Of a stretch of 64,000 nucleotides of DNA, positions 36,406 through 45,842 are shown piece after piece (positions within the stretch are counted from its first letter, which is position 1; each line of letters starts with the position of its first letter). Both the position numbers and the translations under genes were made by a program. Under the pieces are notes generated by a model. It saw nothing but the letters and a program-made list of their open reading frames with translations. It was not told where the DNA came from and did not search any database. This DNA comes from Marinobacter sediminicola (GTDB lineage Bacteria > Pseudomonadota > Gammaproteobacteria > Pseudomonadales > Oleiphilaceae), in NCBI RefSeq assembly GCF_031157525.1, contig NZ_JAVIXR010000001.1:1-64000 (forward strand), read 5' to 3'.

Positions 36406-37783
36406 TCGCCTCGATCGATATCAGGCGTACCTCCGGGCAGATCTGGACCCCGAGCTTTCAGGGCGCCTGACCAGAATGGTCGGGCTAACGCTCGAGTGTG
36501 TCGGTTGTCCCATGGTGGTGGGCGACCGCTGCGTGATCAAAGGAGAAGGCGGCAGCACCGTTGAGGCGGAAGTGGTAGGGTTTGAGGACGATAAAGTTTA
36601 CCTCATGCCTTTAACAGCCATTGAAGGCCTTAAACCGGGCGCAAGAGTGGTTCGGTTATCCTCAGCCAGCCGCGTGCCTGTTGGCCCTCTTATGCTGGGC
36701 CGTGTAGTGGATGGCAGTGGCGAGCCCCTTGATGGCAAGGGGCCGTTGCAGGCTGAAGCCCGGGTGCCTCTTACCGGCGATATTATCAACCCTCTTAACC
36801 GCGCTCCTGTACGCCAATCCATGGATGTGGGCATCCGGGCTATTAATGCCTTGCTGACCGTTGGCCAGGGGCAGCGTTTGGGCCTGTTTGCGGGCAGTGG
36901 TGTGGGTAAGAGTATGCTGCTTGGCATGATGACCCGGTTTACAGACGCCGATATCACCGTTGTTGGTTTGATTGGTGAGCGGGGCCGGGAAGTTAAAGAG
37001 TTTATTGAAGATATACTGGGTGAAGAGGGCCTGGCGAGATCGGTTGTTGTTGCCTCTCCGGCGGATGATTCACCCTTGATGCGATTGCGTGCGGCCATGC
37101 TTACCACTCGCATTGCAGAGTACTACCGCGACAAAGGCAAACGCGTTCTGCTGTTGATGGACTCCCTCACACGGTATGCGCAAGCCCAGCGTGAAATTGC
37201 GTTGGCGGTTGGTGAGCCACCGGCAACCAAAGGCTACCCGCCTTCGGTATTTGCCAAGTTGCCACAACTGGTGGAGCGGACGGGCAATGGTTTGCCCGGG
37301 GGCGGCTCCATTACTGCGTTCTATACCGTGTTGACCGAAGGCGACGACCAGCAAGACCCCATTGCAGATGCCGCCAGAGCCATACTGGATGGTCACATTG
37401 TGCTGTCCCGCAGGCTTGCGGAAGAGGGCCATTACCCAGCCATCGACGTTGAAGCGTCTATCAGCCGGGTTATGCCACAAGTAACAGAAACCGAGCATTT
37501 TGCCCGTTCCCAGCGGTTCAAACAGGTTTATTCACGTTATCAGCAGGCACGGGATTTGATCAGTGTAGGTGCTTACGTGAAAGGCTCCGATCCCGAAACC
37601 GATTTCGCCATTACCCACATCAGCAACATGCGCCAGTTCCTGCAGCAGGATCTGAACGAGCGTGCGTCGCTACCTGAAAGTATTGAGGGCTTGTTGTCGG
37701 TGGTGCCGGAGAGGCGCTCACCGGAACGCCGGAAATCTGCCGCTCCTGACCCAACGGCCGGTGCCACTAGAGGTGCTGGTTAA
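36386..37783 (+). CDS. fliI: Flagellum-specific export ATPase FliI
   Basis: FliI is the AAA+-like, F1-beta-type ATPase that drives substrate unfolding for flagellar export. The Walker A AGSGVGKS is at 169-176, and the family motifs [45 protein letters not shown] are intact. The ATG at 36386 is chosen because GAAGGCGA lies upstream. Ring and C-terminal domains are complete (465 residues). It overlaps fliH by 20 bp and fliJ by one base. Confidence 0.96.
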   Translation: MTSSLADRLDRYQAYLRADLDPELSGRLTRMVGLTLECVGCPMVVGDRCVIKGEGGSTVEAEVVGFEDDKVYLMPLTAIEGLKPGARVVRLSSASRVPVGPLMLGRVVDGSGEPLDGKGPLQAEARVPLTGDIINPLNRAPVRQSMDVGIRAINALLTVGQGQRLGLFAGSGVGKSMLLGMMTRFTDADITVVGLIGERGREVKEFIEDILGEEGLARSVVVASPADDSPLMRLRAAMLTTRIAEYYRDKGKRVLLLMDSLTRYAQAQREIALAVGEPPATKGYPPSVFAKLPQLVERTGNGLPGGGSITAFYTVLTEGDDQQDPIADAARAILDGHIVLSRRLAEEGHYPAIDVEASISRVMPQVTETEHFARSQRFKQVYSRYQQARDLISVGAYVKGSDPETDFAITHISNMRQFLQQDLNERASLPESIEGLLSVVPERRSPERRKSAAPDPTAGATRGAG

Positions 37784-38226
37784 TGCTTCGCTCCCAACGC
37801 CTCGCAGTTGTGCTCACTCTCGAAGAACGGAAGGAGAAAGAAGCGCTGGAGCAGATGGGCAAGGCTCGCGAAGTGGTGGAGCAACACAGCGAACAGGTCG
37901 ATAAGCTCAACCGTTACCAGCAGGAATACCGGGATCAGATCCGAAACAGCGCCCATGGCGTGGTGCAGGTAAATCGCTTACAAGCCTGGCAGGCATTTAT
38001 TGCCCAGCTTGATCAGGTTATCCTGCAGCAACAGAAACAGCTTGCCCAGGCTGAAGCAATGTTTGAGGCCCGCCGGCGAGAGTGGCAACAAGCCTGGGAG
38101 CGTCGGCGGGGTATGGAGAAATACATTGAAACCTGTCGCCAGCAAGAAAGCAGGGCGCAGGATGCTCAAGAGCAAAAGCATGCGGATGAGGCTGCAGGCC
38201 GGGCTTTTGCTCGCCGTCGTCAATGA
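37783..38226 (+). CDS. fliJ: Flagellar export chaperone FliJ
   Basis: FliJ is a small coiled-coil protein that sits in the FliI hexamer and links to FlhA. The 147-residue product is nearly all helix, Gln/Glu/Arg-rich, as expected for the family. The ATG overlaps the fliI stop (TAATG). A 119-bp gap separates it from hsbA. Confidence 0.9.
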   Translation: MLRSQRLAVVLTLEERKEKEALEQMGKAREVVEQHSEQVDKLNRYQQEYRDQIRNSAHGVVQVNRLQAWQAFIAQLDQVILQQQKQLAQAEAMFEARRREWQQAWERRRGMEKYIETCRQQESRAQDAQEQKHADEAAGRAFARRRQ

Positions 38227-38345
38227 CGCTTACGCTGAATTAATCTTCACTCCATGCAATCTCACAGCGCTGCGCTATCCTTGTATAAGCAAGGTTTGCC
38301 TGAACCAAGGCTGCCAGATGTTTTAACGAATGCCACCGGAGGTTT

Positions 38346-38657
38346 ATGCGGATGCCGATTGAGACTCACCGCAGTCGCGATGGACGGTCCCTGACCATCA
38401 AGATAGAAGGTCGCTTTGATTTCAGCACCCATCAGGCCTTTCGGGATGCCTATGAACATGGTGGGCGAGATGTTAGCGGTTACGTTGTGGATTTGTCAGA
38501 CGCGACCTATCTCGATAGTTCTGCGCTGGGTATGCTGCTCCTGCTCCGGGATCATGCCGGGGGAGACAGTGCCGATATTGTCATTGAGAACTGCAACAAC
38601 GATGTCCGCAAGATACTGACCATTTCCAACTTTGAGCAACTATTCACCATTCGGTGA
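38346..38657 (+). CDS. hsbA: HsbA-like STAS anti-anti-sigma factor
   Basis: STAS-domain proteins bind anti-sigma-like kinases or FlgM depending on phosphorylation. The 103-residue product has the DSSALGMLL motif with the phospho-acceptor Ser pair at 58-59. GGAGG precedes the ATG. The order hsbA-hsbR-hptB equals that of PA3347-PA3346-PA3345 in Pseudomonas aeruginosa, where HsbA links the HptB phosphorelay to FlgM and c-di-GMP control. This mapping is inferred from order and domain types. Confidence 0.88.
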   Translation: MRMPIETHRSRDGRSLTIKIEGRFDFSTHQAFRDAYEHGGRDVSGYVVDLSDATYLDSSALGMLLLLRDHAGGDSADIVIENCNNDVRKILTISNFEQLFTIR

Positions 38658-38681
38658 TCGCGCAGATCACGGAAACCTGCC

Positions 38682-40409
38682 ATGGACGAATCTGCAGCAG
38701 AGACTACCCCCCTAAATATTCTTATTGCAGACGACAGCGACAGTGACCGCCTGATACTGAAAGCCATACTGAAGCGCCTGGGCCACAGGGTAGTCGATGC
38801 GGCCAATGGGCGTGAGGCGGTGGTGCTCTTTCAGTCAGAAGCGCCGGATATTGTCTTGCTGGATGCACTCATGCCCTCCATGGATGGTATGGAAGCCGCG
38901 CGACATATCAAGACACTTGCGGGCGAGCGCCTTGTGCCGCTGATTTTTATTACCTCACTGACTGAACCCGAGGACCTGGCAGGGTGCCTTGAAGCCGGGG
39001 GGGACGGCTTTCTCAGCAAGCCCTATAACCGGATAATGATTGAAGCCAAGGTCAATGCGTTCAATCGGATGCGCCTGATGCACCGGGCGCTGTCTAATCA
39101 GCGCGATTTGATGCATGAGCGAAACCGCCAGTTGTTAAAAGAACAGCACATAGCTCGTGGGGTTTTTGATAACGTCGCTCATACCGGTTGCTTGAATGCG
39201 CCTAATATTCGCTACCATGCATCTCCCTTATCGGTGTTCAGTGGCGATGTACTGTTCGCCTCGCCACGGCCTGCCGGTGGGATGCTTGTATTCGCGGGAG
39301 ATTTTACTGGCCATGGATTGCCAGCCGCTATTGGTGCTATGCCTGTGGCCGAGTCCTTTTATGGTATGGCGGGCAAGGGTTTTAATGGCGCCGATATCCT
39401 CAGGGAGATTAACCAGAAGCTGGTCCGCATACTCCCGAAAGATATGTTCTGCTGCGGTGTTATGGTTGAAGTAGACTTTACTCTGAATCAGTTAAACATC
39501 TGGAATGGTGGTCTGCCTGATATGTGGCTGATGCGATCGCCAACAGAGCGTTTCAGCCTGCCTTCACGTCATTTGCCCTTGGGGATATTGAGCCCTGATC
39601 AGTTTAATGCAGACATGGAAACCGTCAGGTCGCGCCCAGGTGACCGGTTACTCTTGATGACTGATGGCGTGTTGGAATGCACTGACGGTGCGGGGCAGGT
39701 CTTTGGAGAGCAGGGCGTTCGTCGGGCTATAGAAAACGCTGGCTTGGACAGGCATCCCTTTGATGCACTGATGGGGGAAATACAGCGGTTTACCGGGCAG
39801 CAAAAGTTTGGCGACGATCTCACGCTCTGCTGTCTGGAAATGGTTGAAGAGGAAGGTCAGGTGGTTTTGCCTGATGCCGTTGAGCTTTCGACCCTGGCGG
39901 GGCCAACCCAGTGGCGTAGTGTGTATGAACTCCAGGGCAGCACGTTGGGGGAGTTTAACCCTCTGCCACTGCTCCTGCACATTTGTATGGAGGTGCCTGG
40001 GTTGCGGAGAAAGAGCGGAGAAATCTATACACTGCTTTCAGAGTTGTACAATAATGCGCTAGAGCACGGTGTGCTTCAGCTTCCATCGGAATGGAAGTTC
40101 ACCCCTGAGGGCTTTGACCGATACTATTCCGAGCGGGCCAAACGCCTGAACAGGGTGAAAGGTCACTATATACGGTTCAGCTTTCATCACGATTTGATGG
40201 CTTGGGGTGGGCGTTTGCGTGTTGTCTGCGAAGACAGCGGTGAAGGCTTCGACTTCCAGAACCATCCTGTTCTGCAAGCCACAGAGATGGCGCAGAGCGG
40301 TCCCCGCTACGGCGGCAGGGGCTTGGCATTAATAAAGCGACTGGCGAAGTCGGTCCAGTTTTACAAGAAAGGGAACCGGGTGGAAGTTGTTTATGAATGG
40401 TTCTTTTAA
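38682..40409 (+). CDS. hsbR: HsbR-like response regulator with PP2C phosphatase and kinase domains
   Basis: The product joins a receiver (Asp61 in IVLLDALMPS), a SpoIIE/PP2C-type phosphatase (about 170-390; GDVLFASPRPAGGMLVFAGDFTGHGLPAA carries the metal-binding Asp residues) and a C-terminal HATPase-like segment (about 440-575; SELYNNALEHG is the N box). In P. aeruginosa such a protein receives a phosphate from HptB and sets the phosphorylation state of HsbA. The length of 575 is normal. It follows hsbA by 24 bp and precedes hptB by 33 bp. Confidence 0.92.
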   Translation: MDESAAETTPLNILIADDSDSDRLILKAILKRLGHRVVDAANGREAVVLFQSEAPDIVLLDALMPSMDGMEAARHIKTLAGERLVPLIFITSLTEPEDLAGCLEAGGDGFLSKPYNRIMIEAKVNAFNRMRLMHRALSNQRDLMHERNRQLLKEQHIARGVFDNVAHTGCLNAPNIRYHASPLSVFSGDVLFASPRPAGGMLVFAGDFTGHGLPAAIGAMPVAESFYGMAGKGFNGADILREINQKLVRILPKDMFCCGVMVEVDFTLNQLNIWNGGLPDMWLMRSPTERFSLPSRHLPLGILSPDQFNADMETVRSRPGDRLLLMTDGVLECTDGAGQVFGEQGVRRAIENAGLDRHPFDALMGEIQRFTGQQKFGDDLTLCCLEMVEEEGQVVLPDAVELSTLAGPTQWRSVYELQGSTLGEFNPLPLLLHICMEVPGLRRKSGEIYTLLSELYNNALEHGVLQLPSEWKFTPEGFDRYYSERAKRLNRVKGHYIRFSFHHDLMAWGGRLRVVCEDSGEGFDFQNHPVLQATEMAQSGPRYGGRGLALIKRLAKSVQFYKKGNRVEVVYEWFF

Positions 40410-40442
40410 TAATAACCTTTAACAGGAACAAGGGAGTTGGTC

Positions 40443-40799
40443 ATGGTTGATAAACCACACCTTGATGAAGAAGCTCTGGCAGAGCTTCAGGATGTAATGG
40501 AAGATGAGTTCGAAACACTCATTAACACCTACCTCAGCGATTCGAGAGATAGAATTGAAAGCCTGAAGAAAGCGATAAGTGATGGAGATGCAGGCGCCCT
40601 GGCCCATACCGCTCACAGCTTTAAGGGCAGTTGCATCAATATTGGAGCACCGCGTCTTGGAGCCCTCAGCCGAGAAGTAGAGAAAGCCGGGCAGGACGAG
40701 CGCCTGAGTGATGCGCAGCCCGTTCTTGCGGCCATTGAAGTGGAATTTCAGCGGGTGACGGACGCCCTGCACACGCTCATGGCTGGGGGCGCGGGATAG
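40443..40799 (+). CDS. hptB: Histidine phosphotransfer protein HptB
   Basis: The 118-residue Hpt protein has the phospho-His in AHTAHSFKGSC (His58). It relays phosphate from hybrid sensor kinases to HsbR. ATG 40443 is chosen over an in-frame TTG at 40437 because AGGGAG lies upstream with 6-bp spacing. It closes the hsbA-hsbR-hptB module. Confidence 0.9.
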   Translation: MVDKPHLDEEALAELQDVMEDEFETLINTYLSDSRDRIESLKKAISDGDAGALAHTAHSFKGSCINIGAPRLGALSREVEKAGQDERLSDAQPVLAAIEVEFQRVTDALHTLMAGGAG

Positions 40800-40834
40800 T
40801 CTTCTGAGCCGGCAATAGTGCCCAAGCCTTTAGG

Positions 40835-40851
40835 CTGGCACCGCTTTTGCA
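40835..40851 (+). promoter_or_regulatory. sigma54 promoter of fliK
   Basis: CTGGCACCGCTTTTGCA has GG (40837-40838) and GC (40849-40850) at the right spacing. It keeps the full TGGCAC and TTGCA parts. It is 83 bp before fliK. Confidence 0.85.
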
Positions 40852-40933
40852 GTTATCTGGGTATGAGCCTGATAAACCGCTTTGAAGCGGACTGAATCAG
40901 GCATCCAGGGTTCAAAAGCGGCAAGAGGTTGCC

Positions 40934-42073
40934 ATGACTCAGATGGTTCTTCCCCAGACTCCCGCACCAGGGATGCAGAATGATGCCGGTGCCTCCAAAA
41001 CCGGATCAGGTCGAGACAATGTGGCCGGTGAAAGCCGGTATGATTCTGTTTCCCGTATGGAGCAAAAACGGCTGGATCGCCAACAGACCCAGCGTCGTGA
41101 CGATAACAAACAGGCCGAAACGAAAAGTGCCCGAAACGCCAACGGCGAGCCGAATGCGAACCAGGCTCAGCCTTCCGGGAAGCACGGTGAACCGGGCAAA
41201 AATGGCAAAACCGCCACAACAGACGAAGCAACTGTGGTTGGTACCGGTGCTGACGGAGCGAGCGCAGAACTTGCGCCCGAGATGGAAGCTCTCGCCATTC
41301 CTCTGACCTTTGCAGAATTGCAGGCACTGCTGGTGCCGGCGACAGGGCAGACATCTGCCTTAGGCGGATTAGCTGCTAACAATCCTGCGGTAACAGCGCC
41401 AGGTGCCGAGTTGGTTGCTGGGCTTGCCGGAGCTAAACCTGAACAGACCTCCCCTCAGTTAACCGACGCATTGATGCCTTTGGCCGGTAAATCGGCCGGC
41501 TCTGTTGATCCTTCTACGCTGCTGGCCGGAACCCGTTTCGAATCGGCGGTTGAACTGGTTTCCCAACAAAACGCCAACAACGCTGCCGGGAAACTGGCGG
41601 CAGACGCACAGGTACCCCTGAGGAGCTACGCAACATCGGTTGATGTGCCGGTAAATCATGCAGAATGGGGCGACAAGCTGATGGGCAAGCTCAGTTGGCT
41701 CACAGCCAAAAACCTGTCGGTGGCAGAGATTCACCTGACGCCTCCTGACATGGGCCCAATGGAGGTTCGGGTACGAGTTCAGAATGACCAGGCCAACATA
41801 ACCGTACATGCAGCGAACCCTGTGGTTCGTGAGCAGCTGGAACTTCATTCCCACCGGCTCCGCGACATGCTGGGTGAGCAAGGCCTTTCTCTGGCTCAGT
41901 TTGATGTGTCGGATAACTCTCGGAATTCGTCTGGAGAGCAGAATACAGACGAAGGAAACGGCTCTTCGCCCGGGACCGGCACAACACTCTCAGCTCTGGA
42001 AGGCGGTGACGAAGGGGGGCTAGCCGGCAATCTTGACCTGAGCTGGAACGGCGCTATCGATGTATTTGCCTGA
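40934..42073 (+). CDS. fliK: Flagellar hook-length control protein FliK
   Basis: FliK measures hook length and triggers the export switch at FlhB. The first about 240 residues are Ala/Gly/Pro/Gln-rich and probably extended; the C-terminal hook-length domain (about 245-320) has the conserved AEIHLTPPDMGPMEVRVRVQ and LRDMLGEQGLSLAQFDVS segments. The tail after 325 is Gly/Ser-rich. The length of 379 is within the variable range. It has its own sigma54 promoter. Confidence 0.9.
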   Translation: MTQMVLPQTPAPGMQNDAGASKTGSGRDNVAGESRYDSVSRMEQKRLDRQQTQRRDDNKQAETKSARNANGEPNANQAQPSGKHGEPGKNGKTATTDEATVVGTGADGASAELAPEMEALAIPLTFAELQALLVPATGQTSALGGLAANNPAVTAPGAELVAGLAGAKPEQTSPQLTDALMPLAGKSAGSVDPSTLLAGTRFESAVELVSQQNANNAAGKLAADAQVPLRSYATSVDVPVNHAEWGDKLMGKLSWLTAKNLSVAEIHLTPPDMGPMEVRVRVQNDQANITVHAANPVVREQLELHSHRLRDMLGEQGLSLAQFDVSDNSRNSSGEQNTDEGNGSSPGTGTTLSALEGGDEGGLAGNLDLSWNGAIDVFA

Positions 42074-42169
42074 GCATCAGCGCTAAATACTGAGTTCTGC
42101 TCGCCAAACGCCTTTGCCCAACACCTCTTGCAAGGCTAAACTGCGGGACTGAACGGAGGGTAGGGCGTT

Positions 42170-42186
42170 CTGGCCCACTCCTTGCA
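42170..42186 (+). promoter_or_regulatory. sigma54 promoter of fliL operon
   Basis: CTGGCCCACTCCTTGCA has GG (42172-42173) and GC (42184-42185) correctly spaced and a perfect TTGCA. It lies 62 bp before the fliL ATG and would drive fliLMNOPQR-flhB. Confidence 0.85.
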
Positions 42187-42247
42187 ACCAAATTTACAAA
42201 CGTCATGGGCAAGAGCGTTCATCGACGGATTTTTGGCGAAAAACACT

Positions 42248-42760
42248 ATGGCAGAAAACAGCGCAGCTGAAGCAACACCGGCCAAAAAAGGTAAACTGAA
42301 ACTGATCATTTTGCTGGTGATCGTAGTGATATTGGCAATAGCGTTATCCGTCGCAGGAACCCTGTGGTTTCTAGGTGGCACCCTACCCGGAATGGGGGGC
42401 GACGGCGCCAGCGAGGACAGTGCAGTAACCGAAGAGCCCTTTATACCCAGTGCTTATCTGGATATCGACAAAGCTTTGGTAACAACGGTTCAGGGAGAGG
42501 GGCGCCAGCGTTATGTGCAGGTGTATGTCTCGCTGGAAGCGCTGGGCCCTCAGGCTCTGGCTGCGGCCGAGCTGCACATGCCTTTGATTCGTAGCCAGTT
42601 GGTGATGGTGCTCGGGAATAGCAGCTTTGCTGAACTGCAAACGCCAGACGGTCGTAAAAATCTCGCGGCCAGTATGCTGGGTACAGTGAATCAGGTTTTG
42701 GAGCAGGAAGGCGAGCCCGCCATCACCAGGGTGTTGTTCAGGAACTTTGTAGTTCAATAG
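42248..42760 (+). CDS. fliL: Flagellar basal body-associated protein FliL
   Basis: FliL surrounds or supports the stator. ATG 42248 is chosen since a longer version from 42182 would begin on the -12 box of the promoter. The 170-residue product has a Lys-rich cytoplasmic start, one membrane helix (about 18-43) and a periplasmic domain with the family C-terminus VLFRNFVVQ. It is the first gene of a tight operon. Confidence 0.93.
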   Translation: MAENSAAEATPAKKGKLKLIILLVIVVILAIALSVAGTLWFLGGTLPGMGGDGASEDSAVTEEPFIPSAYLDIDKALVTTVQGEGRQRYVQVYVSLEALGPQALAAAELHMPLIRSQLVMVLGNSSFAELQTPDGRKNLAASMLGTVNQVLEQEGEPAITRVLFRNFVVQ

Positions 42761-42814
42761 TCAGCGCAACAGAGCCCTTTTTTTGGGCAAAGCTTTTCAG
42801 CGGCAGGACAAGGT

Positions 42815-43813
42815 ATGCAGGATTTACTGTCACAGGATGAAATTGATGCGCTCCTTCACGGCGTAGATGAAGGTGACATTGATACCTATGAAGAAAGCGA
42901 CGAAACCGGTGTAAAGTCCTACGACCTTTCCAGTCAGGATCGTATTGTCCGGGGTCGGATGCCGACGCTGGAAATGATAAACGAGCGCTTTGCCCGCTAC
43001 ACCCGTATCAGCCTGTTTAACTTGCTGCGCCGCAATGCGGATGTCTCCACTGGCGGCGTTCAGATCATGAAATTTGGCGAGTACATACACACTCTGTATG
43101 TGCCCACCAGTTTGAATCTTTGCAAGGTACGCCCGCTGCGGGGAACCTCCCTGTTTGTTCTGGATGCAAAGCTTGTATTCAAACTGGTTGATAACTTTTT
43201 CGGCGGTGAGGGGCGGCATGCAAAGATCGAAGGCCGCGAGTTCACGCCAACAGAAAACCGCATTGTTCAGATGGTCCTGAATCAGGTTTTTCAGGACATG
43301 CAGGAAGCCTGGCAAGCGGTTATCAAAGTCGATTTCGAATACCTCAGTTCCGAGGTAAACCCGGCCATGGCCAACATTGTCAGCCCCAGCGAGGTGGTGG
43401 TGGTCAGCACCTTTCATATAGAGCTTGATGGCGGCGGAGGTGAGCTACACTTTGCTTTACCCTATTCAATGATTGAGCCTATCCGTGACGTGCTCGATTC
43501 TGGTGTTCAAAGCGACGTTGATGACGTGGACGAGCGCTGGGTCAGCGCCATGCAGGAAGACATCAAAGAGGTGGAGGTCCCGATCAATACCACTGTCTGC
43601 AGGCGCCGGATTTCCCTGAGGGAGGTCGCCAAGCTGAAGGCCGGCGATATTATACCGGTAGAGGTGCCTGAGCATCTGACAGTCACCGCCAATGGTATTC
43701 CCATTTACAAGGCAACCATGGGAACCCGGGACGGAAAGCTGGCGTTGAGAATTCATGAGCGGGCGGAACGCCCAAAGGTAAAAAAACAATCGAAGGTAGG
43801 ACGCAATGGCTGA
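42815..43813 (+). CDS. fliM: Flagellar motor switch protein FliM
   Basis: FliM is the C-ring protein that binds CheY-P. The N-terminal CheY-binding peptide DLLSQDEIDALLHGV is at 3-17, followed by the CheC-like middle domain (about 45-230) and the SpoA-type C-terminal domain (about 250-325). AGGACAAGG precedes the ATG. The length of 332 is normal. It overlaps fliN by 8 bp. Confidence 0.97.
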   Translation: MQDLLSQDEIDALLHGVDEGDIDTYEESDETGVKSYDLSSQDRIVRGRMPTLEMINERFARYTRISLFNLLRRNADVSTGGVQIMKFGEYIHTLYVPTSLNLCKVRPLRGTSLFVLDAKLVFKLVDNFFGGEGRHAKIEGREFTPTENRIVQMVLNQVFQDMQEAWQAVIKVDFEYLSSEVNPAMANIVSPSEVVVVSTFHIELDGGGGELHFALPYSMIEPIRDVLDSGVQSDVDDVDERWVSAMQEDIKEVEVPINTTVCRRRISLREVAKLKAGDIIPVEVPEHLTVTANGIPIYKATMGTRDGKLALRIHERAERPKVKKQSKVGRNG

Positions 43814-44312
43814 CGACAATAAAGAAGGTCAGGAGCTGAGCGAGGACGAAAAGCTGGCTGCCGAATGGGAAGCGGCTATGGAAGAGTCCGGTGATGAAGG
43901 CTCCGAAGAGTCCACGGATGATGAGTGGGCTCAAGCTATGGAAGAGGCTGGGGAGACAGGGGCTGGTAAGGCCGCCGATAGCAGCGTCCGCACCGCTCCC
44001 ATGGAGGAGTTTGACGAAAGTGGCATCGCGACCACAGGCAGCGCTACGCCGCCAGATCTGGATGTGATTCTGGATATACCCGTCAGTATCTCTATGGAGG
44101 TCGGGAACACCCAAATACCCATTCGCAACCTGCTGCAACTGAACCAGGGCTCGGTGATCGAACTGGATCGGCTTGCAGGCGAGCCGCTGGATGTGTTGGT
44201 AAACGGAACCCTTATCGCCCACGGTGAGGTCGTTATGGTCAACGAAAAGTTCGGCATCCGCCTGACCGACGTGATCAGCCCGGGCGAACGCATCAAGCGG
44301 CTGCAGAAATAA
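43806..44312 (+). CDS. fliN: Flagellar motor switch protein FliN
   Basis: FliN is a C-ring and export-platform protein. The first about 80 residues form a long acidic, low-complexity tail. The SpoA domain (about 85-165) has the family segment VSISMEVGNTQIPIRNLLQL and ends with the conserved RLTDVISPGERIKRLQ. The length of 168 is slightly long because of the tail. Confidence 0.95.
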   Translation: MADDNKEGQELSEDEKLAAEWEAAMEESGDEGSEESTDDEWAQAMEEAGETGAGKAADSSVRTAPMEEFDESGIATTGSATPPDLDVILDIPVSISMEVGNTQIPIRNLLQLNQGSVIELDRLAGEPLDVLVNGTLIAHGEVVMVNEKFGIRLTDVISPGERIKRLQK

Positions 44313-44313
44313 T

Positions 44314-44769
44314 ATGAGGATTCAGACAGCGGTAGTGTCGCTGCTCCTGCTGGCAGTACCTGCCATTGCAGAAGAATCCGCTGAGGCCGTAAAGAGTGCC
44401 CCTGCAAAAATGACGGGCAACGCTCCGGATACCTTGGGCACCTTGCTTAGCCTGGGCGTCGGCTTGCTGGCTGTTATCGCCGTTATCTATGGTTGTGCCT
44501 GGATCATTCGCAGAATGAATGGCATGACGGGCATGAATAACAATGCCATCAAAGTTGTCTCCGTAATGGCCATTGGCGCCCGTGAGCGCATTGCGTTGAT
44601 TGAAGTGGGCGGCCAGCAGATCTTACTGGGGATCACCCCATCCGCTATACGAACACTGCAGGTGTTTGAAGAACCGGTTGTGGATGCAGGTAAAGCAAAT
44701 CCCGGAGACTTCGCCAAACGCCTGCAGGGCATGATTGGTAAATCCTGGACAGCTCCGAGCAAGGAATGA
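44314..44769 (+). CDS. fliO: Flagellar biosynthesis protein FliO
   Basis: FliO helps FliP assemble in the export gate. A signal-like N-terminus (about 1-19) is followed by one membrane helix (about 42-64) and a small cytoplasmic domain with the [29 protein letters not shown] segment typical of FliO. The start is one base behind the fliN stop region, and the 3' end overlaps fliP by 4 bp. Confidence 0.92.
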   Translation: MRIQTAVVSLLLLAVPAIAEESAEAVKSAPAKMTGNAPDTLGTLLSLGVGLLAVIAVIYGCAWIIRRMNGMTGMNNNAIKVVSVMAIGARERIALIEVGGQQILLGITPSAIRTLQVFEEPVVDAGKANPGDFAKRLQGMIGKSWTAPSKE

Positions 44770-45542
44770 TTAGCCCTATGATGGTGGCCAAGCTCAAACG
44801 ACACTTTCCGCTCTTCGTTGTGCTCGCAGGCCTGCTGTGGACGCCTTTGGCGTTCGCAGATTTGCCTGGTATTCCCGCATTCACCGTTCAGCCCGGTGAG
44901 GGTGAGGGTGTTCAGGAGTACACGGTAACCCTGCAAATCCTAGCGTTGATGACGGCGCTGACGTTCCTGCCTGCCATGCTGATGATGATGACATCCTTCA
45001 CTCGCATCATCGTAGTCTTTGCAATTTTACGACAGGCTCTGGGCCTGCAGGCGACGCCTTCAAATCAGATACTGCTTGGCCTTGCACTGTTTCTCAGTAT
45101 TTTTATCATGAAACCAGTGCTGGAAGAGGCTAATCGCGCAGGGTTGCAGCCCTACCTTCAGGAGGAGGTGACTTCTCTGGAAGCCGTGGAACTGGCCAGT
45201 AAGCCGTTTAAAGAATTCATGTTGGGGCAAACCCGAGAAGACGACCTTGCGTTGTTCATGCGCATTGCAGACGTGAAGTATGATACGGCTCAGGATGTCT
45301 CGTTCTGGATACTGATGCCGGCGTTTGTGACCAGTGAGCTGAAAACAGCCTTTCAGATAGGGTTTATACTGTTTATTCCGTTTCTGATTCTCGACATGGT
45401 CGTCGCCAGTGTTTTGATGGCCATGGGTATGATGATGTTGTCACCCATCATTATCTCGCTGCCGTTCAAGATTATGTTGTTTGTTCTTGTGGACGGCTGG
45501 GCCCTGATCATGGGCACCCTCGCAGCCAGTTACGGGATATAG
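44766..45542 (+). CDS. fliP: Flagellar export gate protein FliP
   Basis: FliP forms the core pentamer of the export channel. It has a cleavable-like signal peptide (to about residue 32), four membrane segments and the conserved [35 protein letters not shown] and [14 protein letters not shown] motifs. The length of 258 is normal. Confidence 0.97.
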   Translation: MISPMMVAKLKRHFPLFVVLAGLLWTPLAFADLPGIPAFTVQPGEGEGVQEYTVTLQILALMTALTFLPAMLMMMTSFTRIIVVFAILRQALGLQATPSNQILLGLALFLSIFIMKPVLEEANRAGLQPYLQEEVTSLEAVELASKPFKEFMLGQTREDDLALFMRIADVKYDTAQDVSFWILMPAFVTSELKTAFQIGFILFIPFLILDMVVASVLMAMGMMMLSPIIISLPFKIMLFVLVDGWALIMGTLAASYGI

Positions 45543-45569
45543 ACAGGCTATGGGAAACAGGAGAGCAGC

Positions 45570-45839
45570 ATGACTCCGGAAACCGTTATCGACATCATCC
45601 GTGAAGCCCTGTGGATGATTGTGCTTTTTGCGTCTGTCATTATCGGGCCGGGACTGGTTATTGGTCTGGTGGTGAGTACCTTCCAGGCGGCCACCCAGAT
45701 CAACGAACAAACCCTCAGCTTTCTGCCACGCCTGCTGGTAACACTTATTGTGATCATTGTTTTGGGCCCTTGGTTGCTGACCAAGCTTCTGGATCATGCA
45801 CACCGGCTGATCTCCAGCATCCCCTACCTGATTGGTTAA
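45570..45839 (+). CDS. fliQ: Flagellar export gate protein FliQ
   Basis: The 89-residue two-helix membrane protein has the conserved GLVIGLVVSTFQAATQINEQTLSFLP motif of FliQ. GGAGAGCAGC precedes the ATG. It lies between fliP and fliR as usual. Confidence 0.96.
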   Translation: MTPETVIDIIREALWMIVLFASVIIGPGLVIGLVVSTFQAATQINEQTLSFLPRLLVTLIVIIVLGPWLLTKLLDHAHRLISSIPYLIG

Positions 45840-45842
45840 TCC

